Origin: Agarophyton chilense
Taxonomy: Eukaryota; Rhodophyta; Florideophyceae; Gracilariales; Gracilariaceae
Assembly: GCA_030374765.1 (NCBI GenBank)
Contig: JARGXX010000010.1
Location: 124,001 to 188,000, forward strand
Direction of reading: 5' to 3'
Length of the DNA stretch: 64,000 nucleotides
The translations under genes were made by a program, and so were the position numbers. The notes beneath the pieces are model-generated. The model searched no databases. It saw only the letters and a program-made list of their open reading frames with translations, and was not told where the DNA came from. Shown in pieces: positions 1 through 11,084 of this stretch (positions are counted from its first letter, which is position 1; every line of letters begins with the position of its first letter).

Positions 1-1094
1 CCCTCGGATTCCGTCTGATGGTATGGTAGTAGCGGTCCCCGGGACGTTCATAGGACATTGGTATCCAGAGGAGCTCCCCGCTTGGTTGTTCGAAGCCATG
101 GTGCCGGTGCTTACACGCTGGTCCCCCAGGAAGTTAATAGGACGTCCGACGGAAGCGACATAGTCCGAAGGGAGAACGGCGTACCGACGGGCTTATCAGA
201 CGAGTTCGGCATCGCCCGCGACCAACAGAAAAGTACAACGGTGGGAGGGCGAGGCGACGGAATCAACCCGAACTGAATGACAGGCGTGAACCACGGTGGA
301 CGAAGCGCGGAGGGTTGGCGACGGAAGAATGGAGAGTAAGGAAGGCCCCGATGACCGTCAGAGGAGAAGAAGCCCATGGACCGTCTCGAAAACGTGGCGC
401 GAGGAATGCGCCGGCGATACACTTATGGCCAGCGCTCACAGCGCCTGGGAGCTTCAGTCCTTAGGCAAATTAATTGCCCTTAGGCTCCAACGATTAGCTG
501 ACGCTTTCACGCATCCCTGGAAGCGATGAAAACGTGAAGTCCCGTCGCGCCCATCGGCCCTGGGAGCGACTAAGCGCTCACGTCAACTGGCCTAATCATG
601 AGAAAATCTGGACTCCACCGTTACGGTCGAATCCTAAGGAGGGATATATGTGAAGGAGCGATGATAGCGGTTGAGCCGTGTAAGATGCCGGGCCCTCAAG
701 GATCTTGCAGATGATACGTGGACAGGTTGGCCTCAGGTGGAGTCATGTAGATTATTAATTTATTTTAATTAGTGTAATAGATTACCATTACAGTGCCCGG
801 GAGATCTCGGCGCCTCGCCAATACTATTTACTTGGCCCGATTGACACTTCTCCATTAGAGTACGGAAGGTACCGTTACGACACTAAATAACCCCCTTTGG
901 TATATTAGTTCAACCCTTTGGTCTTCAAGCCATCGTTCCCCTGGCTCCAATCTGTAGGACTACGCAATAAACGCCAGCCCATAGCACCAAGTACTCCGGG
1001 AGTGTCGCCGTCAAGGATTCGAACCTTAGGACCCGTTCTACAAGGCTACTATCGGTCGAGACCCGTACGCTGACCCACCCGTCATTGGGTTACA
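1..1094 (+). mobile_element. 3' end of a Ty3/Gypsy-type LTR element (GyA copy 1)
   Basis: This is the 3' internal region and 3' LTR of a plus-strand element whose 5' part lies outside the window. Positions 1-1094 are an inverted, diverged copy of 4984-6100, where a fuller member of the same family (GyA2) sits. A polypurine tract (AAGGAGGGATATA, about 636-648) immediately precedes the LTR, as expected for a 3' LTR. The internal part contains, on the minus strand, the start of the same antisense reading frame seen in GyA2. The element is a fossil and ends against a dispersed repeat (R1). The family call rests on GyA2, which shows Gypsy domain order. Confidence 0.75.
649..1094 (+). repeat. 3' LTR of GyA copy 1
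   Basis: This 446-bp LTR starts TGTGAAGG after a polypurine tract and ends GGGTTACA. It matches, inverted, the 447-bp LTR at 4984-5430 and the shorter one at 13424-13720. Near its 3' end it holds a segment that reads, on the minus strand, like a tRNA T-loop (GGTTCGAATCC) preceded by a D-arm-like TGTAGAAC. Confidence 0.8.
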
Positions 1095-1240
1095 GCCACG
1101 TGGCTGCCCATCACAATATATGGGCCGTTGCCAATCCGGTATTTCACCACATACCACCTCACGGACCATCTGCGGGGTGCTGCTCCTAACTTCATCCTAG
1201 CCGTTGCTCTCTCTCATGATTATCATTATACTTAGCCAAA
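1095..1240 (-). repeat. Dispersed repeat R1, fragment
   Basis: On the minus strand this stretch matches 14515 to about 14705, with shared blocks such as ACCCCGCAGATGGTCCGTGA and ATACCGGATT. It is cut at 1094/1095 by the GyA LTR, so GyA copy 1 probably landed inside a copy of R1. No coding signal is seen and the class is unknown; it may be part of an LTR or a non-autonomous element. Confidence 0.5.
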
Positions 1241-2633
1241 AAAATATTTCATCGGTAATCCGATAGTACAGAATACTACACCGATTATCTTGCTGAGCGA
1301 CCAGAATACCGTTAAATCCTTCCAGACAAAGGTCAAGTCTGCCAGCATGGCATTTTCAGACAACATCTGCATTTCTTTCTTGACTTCAGGTGCCGGTTTC
1401 GAAGTAGTCTTCAAGGGTGTAAGGATATTTAGAAGGATTTTCTTTGCTGCTCTGGCCCCTGTTCTCATCTTTTTTAAACATACAAATATTTTTGAACCAG
1501 AAGGAACTAATAAGGTGCATTTGTTGCACTGGAGTAGGATAACGGACACCGGACCAAGGTCTCGATTCGGAGATTCCTGACGTTATCCAAATCGTTGCCA
1601 AATGAGGATCAAGAGACCAGCGCCGGCGTTGTTTGCGAATTCCGGGAAGTCTTTGGGGCGGTGTAGCCCTGACCCCCTTGATAGTATCGGTGAAAGTGAC
1701 ACCTTTCTGTAGAGCAACGCCCAGTCAGAGAATACTTGAAGATGCAACTCATAGAATGAGGATTGAACCCTCCGAGGGTTATGATTATGATCCCCTCTAA
1801 GGTGTGCTGAGGTGGCACTGTTTTCCGGTTATATTTCGCCTATAAGGGAAAATTCGGATGGCCCATGGTTGGATTGGCCCCGTGATACACGTGGCTTAAT
1901 TTTGGCACCGATTTTCGGATATTTGTAGAACGTTGGACTTTTGGGCCCTGGCAGTGGGATCTCCACGTGTATGGCCTTGAGCAGGTGTGCACTACTGTAG
2001 AGTTTAGTTAGTGGGCCCTACTTAGGGAGGCGAGATCTGACAATCCGAAGCTCAGAGTAAATGGGAACCAAGGTTGGTCTTCGATACCTTTAGAGGTTCT
2101 TCGTCGCCATCGTTTCGGCCTTACAACCCGGGACGGGCTCTGGTTAGCAACGCCTGCGTAGGGACACGACTCCACTTGGAGAGTGCCCACGTTTGGGTTC
2201 CGTGCAACCACCCCCTTGGGACCGCTCAGACTACCTGCGTGCACGATACCCCGTGGGGGTTCTGCTTACTTGTTGCGTGCTTTTTGTGTTTCCTTTCGTG
2301 GACAGGTTTTCGCCCCTGTATTGGGTTTCTTTTGTTGTTTCGCCCATTTTCTGGTTCTCGGGTCCGGTGCCTGTTAGTGCCCGACCCTCGCCCCGTTTTT
2401 CCTCTTCGCCGGATTTTCCCCCATTCTCTGGGATACCCATACCCATTCCCGATCCAACGGTTTCTACCCCTCACCTCCGTCGGTACTGCCGGAATCCCCC
2501 GTGGGAGTTACACCCCACACTACGGGTGGAACGGAGGGCTCTGTCTCTGAGTTTGCCTCCCCGAGGGAGCAAGGCTTCGAACACCTTGAGAGCACTTCCC
2601 GTCGCCGGGTTTTGCTCCACACTTTCAAACAAT
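1241..2633. other. Unassigned, probably decayed repeat DNA
   Basis: No recognisable gene. A 105-residue minus-strand open stretch (1232-1549) has no family I know. The 2180-2630 part is GC-rich and has a weak, same-order resemblance to the second half of the GyC LTR (CGCCCC.GTATTGGGTTT in both), so it may be an old related LTR. That resemblance is by eye and tentative. Confidence 0.25.
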
Positions 2634-3195
2634 CATGCCCCCCTCTCACAGAAGAAAAAATGTGCAAGTGTTTGAAATGCTTTCCAAGTTAATAGGGTCA
2701 AACATCAAGCAACTAATCGATTCACCTCATGAAACGCATAGTTTTTGTCTCTAAAATGATCGGGTTTATTATTTCTCTGAAAAACTTATGAGAATAGCAT
2801 AGAACATGGCCCGCCAAAATCTTGCTTCCTTGAAGATTGTACTAGGAAACTTATTCATCGCGAAAAACCGTCATGCGCACATAAGCCGCCTTCAGTACCT
2901 CGGGAAATGCGCTAGACACAAAGTATTGGTAAAACCATCTTCAGAAATGTCTTTCTTGTATGCGAATCACATTCTCAAAGCTGAAATAGAGCGAATTACA
3001 GAAAACACCGAAAACGGTGCTGGGGTTGATGTATATAACATGTCAGAGACACCAACTGGTTTTGGAGTGGCTGCAAGAAGCACAATAGAATGCCACAAAG
3101 CTGCTCCCATAGATATGGTGATCCTGATCCAAGCAGACGTATGCATGTACATCCAGTCCGAAGCGAGGACTCCGGCATTATTTCTGTGGCGATAA
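2634..3195 (+). pseudogene. NIP7: NIP7 ribosome-biogenesis factor, full-length broken copy
   Basis: NIP7 is a roughly 180-residue nucleolar protein with a C-terminal PUA domain, needed for 27S pre-rRNA processing and 60S subunit assembly. Almost the whole protein can be followed here without introns. The N-terminal part (about 2634-2800) has FEMLSKLIG, NIKQLIDSP and DRVYYFSEKL. An open stretch from 2806 carries KPSSEMSFLYANHILKAEI, ERITENT, TGFGVAARSTIECHKA and QADV, which line up with the family's KPSxExSFLYGNHVLK, RITENT, GFGVAAKST and HQADVGEY. Two in-frame stops (2752-2754 TAA, 2800-2802 TAG) and a frame change near 2650 break it, and conserved residues such as the glycine of LYGNH are altered. 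Lack of introns fits either a retro-copy or an intron-poor host. I am confident of the family and of its being non-functional. Confidence 0.85.
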
Positions 3196-3590
3196 AACAA
3201 AAAGAGACAAACTATCTTCTGGCGTGCCAGTCTTCCCAGGTTCTGAGGGGTGTTTTGCCGTCAAATGTTCTAGCCACCAAAGCGAGTCGTCTTCAGGCCA
3301 AAATTCGGAGCCGAGCAACAGTGCTACCAGAAAAAGGACACCCGTTGGCCGAAAAAAAACATTCAAAAAGAAATTGCAGAAATGCGGACGGAGGCATATC
3401 ATATGGGCGGCATTGCATCCATGTTTCGGACAACCGTTATCTGTTGGCCTGTTTCTGACAACTTACTAGGCAGCATTTATTTTTTAAAATGTTCTACTTT
3501 GTGTTGCGGCCATGTGCAGGTCATTTCATGACATGTAAAAATAAATTTGGATTTAAATAAGTCATATTTTTTACCATATGCTGACCCAAA
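3196..3590. other. Unassigned gap
   Basis: An AT-rich stretch between the NIP7 copy and the Copia-like fossil. Short overlapping open stretches encode Lys/Ser-rich peptides with no recognisable family. Confidence 0.3.
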
Positions 3591-4983
3591 CCACTGTTCA
3601 CTGATTTTCTCAATGAAGACCGCATCGTTCCCGAGGATAAAATTCAAAAATTTCGAGCATCGTTAAGGTCTCCATCATTGGTAGAACATAATCCAATATC
3701 TCAGGATGCACCTCAAACCAGAAAAATCCTGAACATCCGATTGATGCTCATTATAGGGATGCCCCCGCCCGAACCATCACAGTCAGCACAAATATTACGG
3801 ATATTCAAAAGATATCCCATAATATGGCCATGGCCATGCCATTCAAAAAGAAACCATCAAAATTCTCCGGCGCAATTGGATAACCATGGAAAAATTTCTT
3901 TTATGAGTATAGTACAGTACTCGAAGAGTACATGGTACCAGGATATAAGCATATTCATTTAATTCAATATATTCTACGAGATAATGCAAAGCGTTTCTTC
4001 AACGACCACGTTCTTCAAAAAGCTCAATCTCTCGATGCAACGATGAATCTCCTCGAAGAACGCTTTCCTTCTACTTCAACAAAGAAACGTTTCGAAATGT
4101 GTTTACTGAATATTTGAATAGATTCCTTCCAATCTTATAAAGGAACCAATACTTAGGTAATTGAGGAATTAGCCGCGGACATATTAAAACTGTCACCCCA
4201 GCGACCTCTGCGTTATCGAGCTGAAGCAAATATGATATTCTTTCTTTGAAAAGAAGTACTCGGGCACTCTTGGGCCAGTAATCCAAGAAGCCGTCTAGAT
4301 TAAAACAACCTTTCCTACCAGGAATTATTTACTCAACTGTAATGTGTTATAAAAAGAAAAAATGAAGAAGAAAGTGCAAGAAAAGCCATTTACAACACCT
4401 ACAGATTTCCAAAAAACTCAAAGTCATTGGATATCTTGTATCAAACATCTGAAAATATATCTTTAGCCAGCACGATATGCACATCACAAGAACAATACAA
4501 AACCTAGGATTAAGGATCAAGCTTATTACAATTGTGGGGGAAAAGGACACATTATCAGACATAGTCATCATCCGATTGATATTCTTTCAATCGCATCAAG
4601 AAAAGTTCTGCTTTTTCAAAAATCAGGGCAGTATCCGAATCAGAACCGTCCTGTAAAGAAATTATTATATGAACTTTGTGAGCAGGTCAATGCTTCATAT
4701 GAAGAGAATGAAGATGATATACAATTTTCAACATCGAAGAAAACAATGAAAAAGATGAGGAAAAGTCGAACACTCCCGATGACGATAACGTGGATTTTTT
4801 ATACAAGCGTTGATGCTGAGCACCTTACTACGAAAATGGAGTTTTTGCCAGGAACTCTTACATCCGAGGAAGTCTTAAAAAAATTCAAGAGTTTCCCACA
4901 GCCTCATCGCGGAAAAAACGAGCATTATTCTACTACAAGTTAAAAAATTCTGAAGCGACGAACGCCGATACAACTTTCGAAAC
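3591..4983 (+). mobile_element. Copia-like fossil, piece 1 (gag region)
   Basis: Plus-strand remnants of a Ty1/Copia-type gag: a KPSKFSG motif typical of the N-terminal gag region (about 3850-3870), a helical gag stretch ending LLEERFPSTSTKKRF (about 3932-4100), and a zinc-knuckle-like CGGKGH near 4530. It is an old, multiply broken element. The piece ends abruptly at 4983 where the Gypsy element GyA2 begins, and the same element resumes after GyA2 at 13721. No 5' LTR was recognised. Confidence 0.6.
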
Positions 4984-5430
4984 TGTAATGCAATCACGGG
5001 TGGGTCAGCGTACGGGTCTTGAACGGTTGGTAGCGTGGTAGAGCGGGTCCTAAGGTTCGAATCCTTGACGGCGGCACTCCCAGAGTACTTGGCGCAATGG
5101 GCTGGAGTTTACTGCGTAGTCCTACAGGTTGGAGCCTCGGAAACGATGGATTGAAGACCAAAGGGTGGAACAAAGTTACCAAAGGGCGTTATTTAGTGTC
5201 CTAATGGTGCCTACCGTACTCTAAGGGAGAAGTGTCAATCGAGCCAAGTAAATAGTATTGGCGAGGCGCTGAGATCTCCCTGGCACTGTAATGATAACCT
5301 ATTACACTAATTAAAATAAATTAATTATCTACATGAGTCCACTTGAGGTCAACCCGTCCACGTATCATCTGTAAGATCCTTCAGGGCCCGGTGGCTTACA
5401 GGCCTCAACCGCTATCATCGCTCCTTCACA
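4984..5430 (-). repeat. 3' LTR of GyA2
   Basis: A 447-bp LTR. Read on the minus strand it starts TGTGAAGG after a polypurine tract (AAGGAGGGAGATA) and ends TGCATTACA. On the plus strand at about 5024-5070 it contains TGGTAGAGCGG followed within about 7 nt by GGTTCGAATCC, the A-box- and B-box-like sequences of tRNA genes. The anticodon arm is missing. Confidence 0.8.
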
Positions 5431-6052
5431 TATCTCCCTCCTTAGGAGTCGACCGTCACGGCGAATTCCAAATTGCCTCACACCTTCCTGGGGGTCTGGC
5501 TCTAACTGGACCTATGGTTGAACCTTCAACCTTGCCTTCGGGGTCGGAACGTCGCGATCCTGAGCGTCCTAATGGCCTGGACACGAGCGGTGCCGTGCCC
5601 GACATGTCAGCGTCTTATGACCATCCCGGAGGCCAGTTTCTCTCGTTACCAGTGGGCGCGACGGGGCGTCGCATCGCCACCATCCTCGGGGGTACCAGTG
5701 CGTAAGAGCTGACCCTTGGCGCCAGATTGGCATTAGTTCACCTAAGATACTGTACGTGCACCGGGGGGGTCCTTCCCGCTTTTCCTATCATTTGGTAGGT
5801 CTATGGCGACCCTACGCGCGTTGTCCGCCGTGAATCACGGTGCGCGCTTCGTCCATTAAAGATCTCGTCAGTCATCCTGTCCGATTCGGTTTCATGTTCC
5901 CTCCTTCCCGTCGCGGTATTCCTCTATTCGTCGCGCGCGATGACTCAATCGCCTTATAAGCCCATCGGATAGGCTATTCTCCCTTCGGACTTTGTCGCTT
6001 CCGTCTTTTTTCCTATCCATTTTCCGGCAGACCTACCTGTGGGTAGCAGCAC

Positions 6053-6600
6053 CATGGCTTCGAACAACGAAGCTTGGAGCTCCTCGGGATACAAAGTGGC
6101 CTATGAACTCCCCGGGGACGGCGATGACCATACCATCGGACGAAATCCGCGGGCAGTGCGTCATTTCATTCTGCCGTACCCTTGGTATTGATACCTCGGT
6201 GGACATTGCAACAGTCCTGGGGAATGCTTGCTCCTGGGAGCGTCTCTCGGCGCGATACGCCGCGATTGTCCAACACGGTCAAGATCTGAAGACCGCTTTG
6301 GTCAATAACCTGCAGCAAAAGGCACAGGGGATGTCCCAGACTGTTACTGCCGACTGGATACCCGGTATGGTCTCAATTTGAGTAACCGGGAGGTTTCCGA
6401 TGGTGACAATAGTTCCTCAGGATAATCCCTGCCGAATAAACGTGCTCGGCTCGCTGGGGCCGGTTCTGGTGGTCCAGTTGGCTCCTTGGGTGACCCTAGT
6501 CCTGTTTTCGCTCCTGCAGTTTCAAATGAGTACGACGGAGTTACTCTTGCCCCGCCCCCATGAGTCCTGTTGGAGTTCCGAGCGCTTCCGCGAACCTTGA
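6053..6600 (+). other. Antisense reading frame in the 3' region of GyA2
   Basis: This plus-strand coding-like stretch lies opposite to the element, between its chromodomain and 3' LTR. It starts at an ATG in a good context (CACCATGG) with a TATA-like TTATAAG about 100 bp upstream. Early residues read MASNNEAWSSSGY; further on a protein-like composition continues (e.g. PVGSLGDPSPVFAP). The other GyA copy (window positions 1-110, minus strand) has the same start, MASNNQAGSSSGY, so the frame is a family feature. No known domain is recognised. It is a decayed fossil in this copy. Confidence 0.5.
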
Positions 6601-6735
6601 GGTCATGGTGAGGGCCGTTCTACCTCTGTTGGTTGTCAAATAAATTAATGCTTGTGCTTTCCCAAGGTCTCTCTTGTATCTCAAACGTTCGCGCCCAGGG
6701 ACGGCATACAATCTTGACAGCGCCTCGAGTCTTTT

Positions 6736-7305
6736 TCAGGTATCTCCAAAGGACTGACCTTGTTCCCTGATGCCGGAGCTACGACGAACCTTCGTGCTCC
6801 GGCGAACCGTCGTGTCGGGAGGCGGTTTGGGAGGCGTTTTGAGATTATTCGGTGCAATGGTTGCCCCTTGCGCAAGGCCGCGCTCCGAGTGGCTGATTCT
6901 GCGCCAATAGCGGGCAATAAAATTAGGCGGAATGGTATGATGCTCTTGCCAAGTATCTTCCTCAGGTTTGTCCCCGAACCAATAGAGGCCATAGCGCATA
7001 GTTCCATCATCTCCCCGACCGGCGGAGATGATGCGCTCGATCACATTTTCCGTTTGCTGTTCATCCTCCAGAAGGAGAGTGTGGTCCAGAGGGGCGAATC
7101 CATCGGAGTCGGTTGGGAGAGATGGGTCATAGTAGTTCGCGTTAACCATCGGGTCCATAATGCTAGTCGAGTCTGCGGAACCTGTCTTTAGGGGTGTGGA
7201 GACTTGCGCGTCGACCTGAAGTCGTGGTGCTTCCGTTGGATTAGGGGGCTGGGACTTTGGTGGCATGGAGGAGCTGGTAGCTCGTGTCATGCGGTCAATA
7301 GACAC
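6736..7305 (-). CDS. GyA2 integrase C-terminus/chromodomain-like part
   Basis: A 189-residue open stretch belonging to GyA2. It begins VSIDRM, matching the start of the GyB integrase tail (ISIDRIK). It holds a chromodomain-like segment (VIERIISAGRGDDG followed by YGLYWFG and DTWQEHHTIPPNFIARYW), which resembles the targeting chromodomain at the end of many Gypsy integrases. The equivalent part of GyB reads VDRLVGHMRTYNGLKYTVRW. It is part of a broken element and not an independent gene. Confidence 0.65.
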   Translation of the reverse strand: MSIDRMTRATSSSMPPKSQPPNPTEAPRLQVDAQVSTPLKTGSADSTSIMDPMVNANYYDPSLPTDSDGFAPLDHTLLLEDEQQTENVIERIISAGRGDDGTMRYGLYWFGDKPEEDTWQEHHTIPPNFIARYWRRISHSERGLAQGATIAPNNLKTPPKPPPDTTVRRSTKVRRSSGIREQGQSFGDT

Positions 7306-7754
7306 AGTGTCCTGTAGGCCGTCGATCAGCGACGTGATGTTATGTTCATTTGCCTAAAGGGCTTTGTATGGTCCCGTAGAGCGGGTCTAGAGCTTCGGCG
7401 TAGTGTCCTCGAGTTCCCCACTGTCTTTCGGGGGCCAATCCAGGTAAACCAGGTCTCCTTTCCAAAAATTCGGTGTGTTCCAAACAGCTTTTTCGAAATT
7501 GATCTCGTAGCGCCGTTGGGCTTTGGTTAGGGTTTTAGGGCGTTTGGATAATGCAGTCGATGCGTCGGCGCGAGTAGCGCTTCGCCTGGGACGGATTCAT
7601 TTCATCGATTATGTCTTGGGGGTATGAGCGATTCCAGAAGGTCAACAGCTATCGGCGGCGGCGCTCTCGTTAGCTTTAGGTCTAAAGGCGTTGTCCCCGT
7701 GGAAGCGTGCACCTGCGTGTTGTAGGCATAAAACAGTGGCTCAACGTAGTCGTC

Positions 7755-10700
7755 CTAGTCCAATTGGTGCTCCGAAACGTAGTGCGCCAATCGATCCAGA
7801 AGGGTGCGGTTGAAGCGTTCGGCTTGGCCATTGGTTTGCGGGTGGTACGCCGTGGTGGTCACATGTTTAATACCTAAGGTAGCACAGACATGCGAGAAAA
7901 ATTTGGATACAAACTGGTGGCCGTTATTTGTAAGGAGGTAGAGTGGCATGCCATATGGATATATCCAGTGGGACAAGAAGGCCGTTGCGACATCCGTGGC
8001 CGTTGTCTTTTCTAGGGGTAAGGCTCGGGTAAGTTTGGTAAACCTATCGGTTATAACCAAAACGAACCGTTTCCCATGGGACGACTTAGGACAAGGCCCA
8101 AGTACATCCATTGCGACAAATTCCACTGGACCTGCGGCGCGGAAGAGCTTCAGTTTGGCCTGATGGTTAGCGCGAGACCCTCGGATCTGTGCGCAAGGTG
8201 CACAGTTCCGTGTGGTTTTCCATAGGGCCTGCGCCTTCAGTGACCAGTAGAAGAACTTTCATAGGGTCTGGTACATTCGCCAGGCCTCCAGGATGGCCAG
8301 CCAAGCGGGGGAAATGGGCGAGGTATAGGAATCGCGCCCTTAGCGAGGGTGGTACTACCGGTTGGAGTGCGCCATCCAGCGGTGAGCGGCGACATAGTAG
8401 TCCAAATCGGTCATAGTCGAATAGGCATCCTGGAATTCCTACCATTTGGGCTGTTTCCTTACAGTACTCGTCTTCGACCTGCGTCTGTAGAAGTTCCTCA
8501 ATAGTTATAGGGAGGAGTTCTTTTTCCACCGGGGCTATCGCGTTAACCTGAGGTGGTGACGAAGTGGGCGGGACTGTTTCTCAGTCCAATAGGTATACTT
8601 CGTTCTCCTTTACCTCAGGATCCTCCGATTGCACCTTACCCATCAGGTCATCTGTTTTCGTATAGTCCTGAGGTCCATCATCTGTAAAGGGGGTGGGAAC
8701 TAGGTCGTCTAATGGAGTGTCATCAGTTCCGTCGGTAATTATTCGCGAGAGGTCATCCGCTGCCTGGTGCTTGAGACCTGGCCTATAGGTTATCTCACAG
8801 TCATATTCGGAGAGCCTTAGGCGCCACCTTGCGAGGCGACTCGATGCATCGGTCATATTGAGGAACCAGCGGAGTGAATCATGATCTGTCCTAATGGTAA
8901 CCCTGGTTCCCTCGAGGGACGGACGGAGTGTCAATACGGACCATACGATGGCTAGACATTCCTTTTCGGTCGTACTGTAGTTTCGCTCCGCGCTGGTGAG
9001 CGTTCTGCTCCAGTAGCCAATAGGTCGATAGTCCTTCGGTGTCTCCTGTTCCTGTAGCAGTGACAAAGCCACTTGGACATCAGAGGCATCTGTATCCAGG
9101 ACGAAAGGCCCCATGGGCTTTGGTAAAGCCAATATGGGTGGGTTCAGCAATTTGTCCTTTAGGGTCTCAAATGCCTCGTACTGGTCGTCTGTAAGGGCTT
9201 CGAACTCCGAAGTTGTTCCCTTCTTCATCATCGCGTTGAGAGGGGCAGAGATCTTGGCAAACCCTTGGACGAACCGTCGGTTGACTTTGCACAAGCCCAC
9301 GAAGGATCGTAGTTCCGTCTGGGTCCTAGAAGGCTTAGCTTGGCGAATCGCATTTGTGGTCCGTGTGGCCACCTTAACCTTTTCCTGGGAGGATGACGTA
9401 ACCGAAATAGTCCACTGATGCCTAAAAGAAGGCGCATTTGCGGAGTTTCAATGTTACTCCAGCGTCCTGTAGGATTGTTAGCACCCTTTCCACGTGGCGA
9501 AGGTGTTCCTTTACGGTCTGTGAGAAGATTATAACGTCATCCAAATAGACCAGGGCTAACTTCCATTTGAATTTGGAAAGTATAATGTCCACTACCCGTT
9601 GGAAAGTAGCTGGTGCATTCTTCAAACCAAAGGGCATGCAAATAAATCTGAACAGACCTTCATGGGTGGTAAAGGTTGTCAGCGCTCTCGCATCTTCGGC
9701 CAAATAGATTTGCCAATATCCCGAGTTAGCGTCCAGTGCGGTAAATACGACAGCTTCGCCTAAGGAATACAGACAGTCGTCTATGCGGAGTATCGGGTAT
9801 GAGTCCCTCTTGGTTACTGCGTTCGGCTTCTTGTAGTCGATACAGAACCTGACAGAGCCATCTTTCTTCGCCACGAGGACAAGGGTACTTTCCCATTCGG
9901 ATTGGGTTGGAGGCGCCTTATCAATGACTTGAGCTTTTCGCAAATGGTCCATCTGGTCGGCGACAACTTCCCTCCCTTTAAGACTGGTGCGGTTTGGGTG
10001 CTGGAACTGTGGTCTAGCATCATCCTGAAGGTCAATGCGGTGCTTAGTGGCTCTGATTATTCCCAAAACACCTGGCCACATGGCCTGATATTCCCTGAAG
10101 AGATCAGGTACCTGGGGCCTATAGGATTCAAATTCTGTGCCGATAGCGACCGTTCCCTACCAAGAGTCGACGTCCTCGTCGGGTGTTGGCTTCGCAAGGT
10201 TATCCATTTAGGCCTCCATAATGGCCAAGCGCGTGAGCAGAGTGATACCAATCACTGTATCATTAGGTAACCGCACGGGTTGATCTCGAAAGTTGCTGAT
10301 TGTGACTAAAAAGGACCTGTTGGGGTGGATGTCCATTACTCCATAGCCCATCAATTTAAGGTGCTTCAGAACCGTTTTCATGTGATTCTGAATCGTTACG
10401 AGACCTGAAGACGGGGAATGGAGCGATACAGCGATTTGGGTCATCGGCGGTATCGTTATGGCCTTTGACAAGCGAACCTTATTGGACTTCGTGTTTTCGG
10501 AGACAACCGCCCGTTTGCGGTTAGCTTCTGGCCCCGGGGCGGAGCCAGTTATGTAGATGGAAGATGCGCGGTAGAACGGGACTATTCTAAGGCCTGGGTA
10601 AATGGCCTTAATGTATTGATCGATAAAGAAGGTCCCTAGGATTGCCTCAGCGCTCACGTTAGGACATATAAGGAACCACGTGCGGACTTTGAATCGTCCT

Positions 10701-10957
10701 ACCTGGAGTTAAAGTGGTACTATCCCTTTAATTTCCGTTGGTCTATGTGATGCATCGGAAATCCTTGGGGTCTTCCTTGCCTGAACGAAATCTTGCCACC
10801 CCAGTGGGAGCAGCTCAGCATGGACCAAGTTGGGACTAGCGCCGGTGTCCAATACAGCTGTGGTAACTCGACATTTGTTGGAACGAAGTCCTTCGGTTAC
10901 TCGAAATTTATAGTTTTCTTTCCTGAAGATACAGACGGGGTAGTTACTGTGTTCCAA
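7755..10957 (-). pseudogene. GyA2 pol region: protease, RT, RNase H, integrase
   Basis: Right to left on the minus strand. Aspartic protease: LDTGASPN near 10840. Reverse transcriptase, about 10081-9422: FCIDYKKPN, TALDANSGYWQI, MPFGLKNAPATFQ, and the catalytic YLDDVIIFS. RNase H, about 9372-8581: LDTDASDVQVALSL, YSTTEKECLAIVW, RTDHDSLRW. The H2C2 zinc part of integrase, about 8529-8167. Integrase core, about 8126-7755: DVLGPCPKS, VITDRFTKL, AYHPQTNGQAERFNR. Domain order PR-RT-RH-IN is that of Ty3/Gypsy. The region is a fossil, open over long stretches but broken several times. Confidence 0.85.
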
Positions 10958-11084
10958 TTGTGGTTCATCCTGAGTGGTCCAATCTTGGTGGTTGGCATTG
11001 AGATGTGAAGAGCTCTTGGTTCATGACCGTCCAATTGGATGAGGCAGGGGCTTAGAGAGAGAGGATTTGCCTCGCTTCGTCCCT

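Noticed and set aside
1232-1549. A 105-residue minus-strand protein
   Set aside because: No family resemblance, no promoter context, located in decayed repeat DNA.
5018-5080. A tRNA gene in the GyA LTR
   Set aside because: A- and B-box-like sequences are present but far too close together; there is no anticodon arm or paired acceptor stem.
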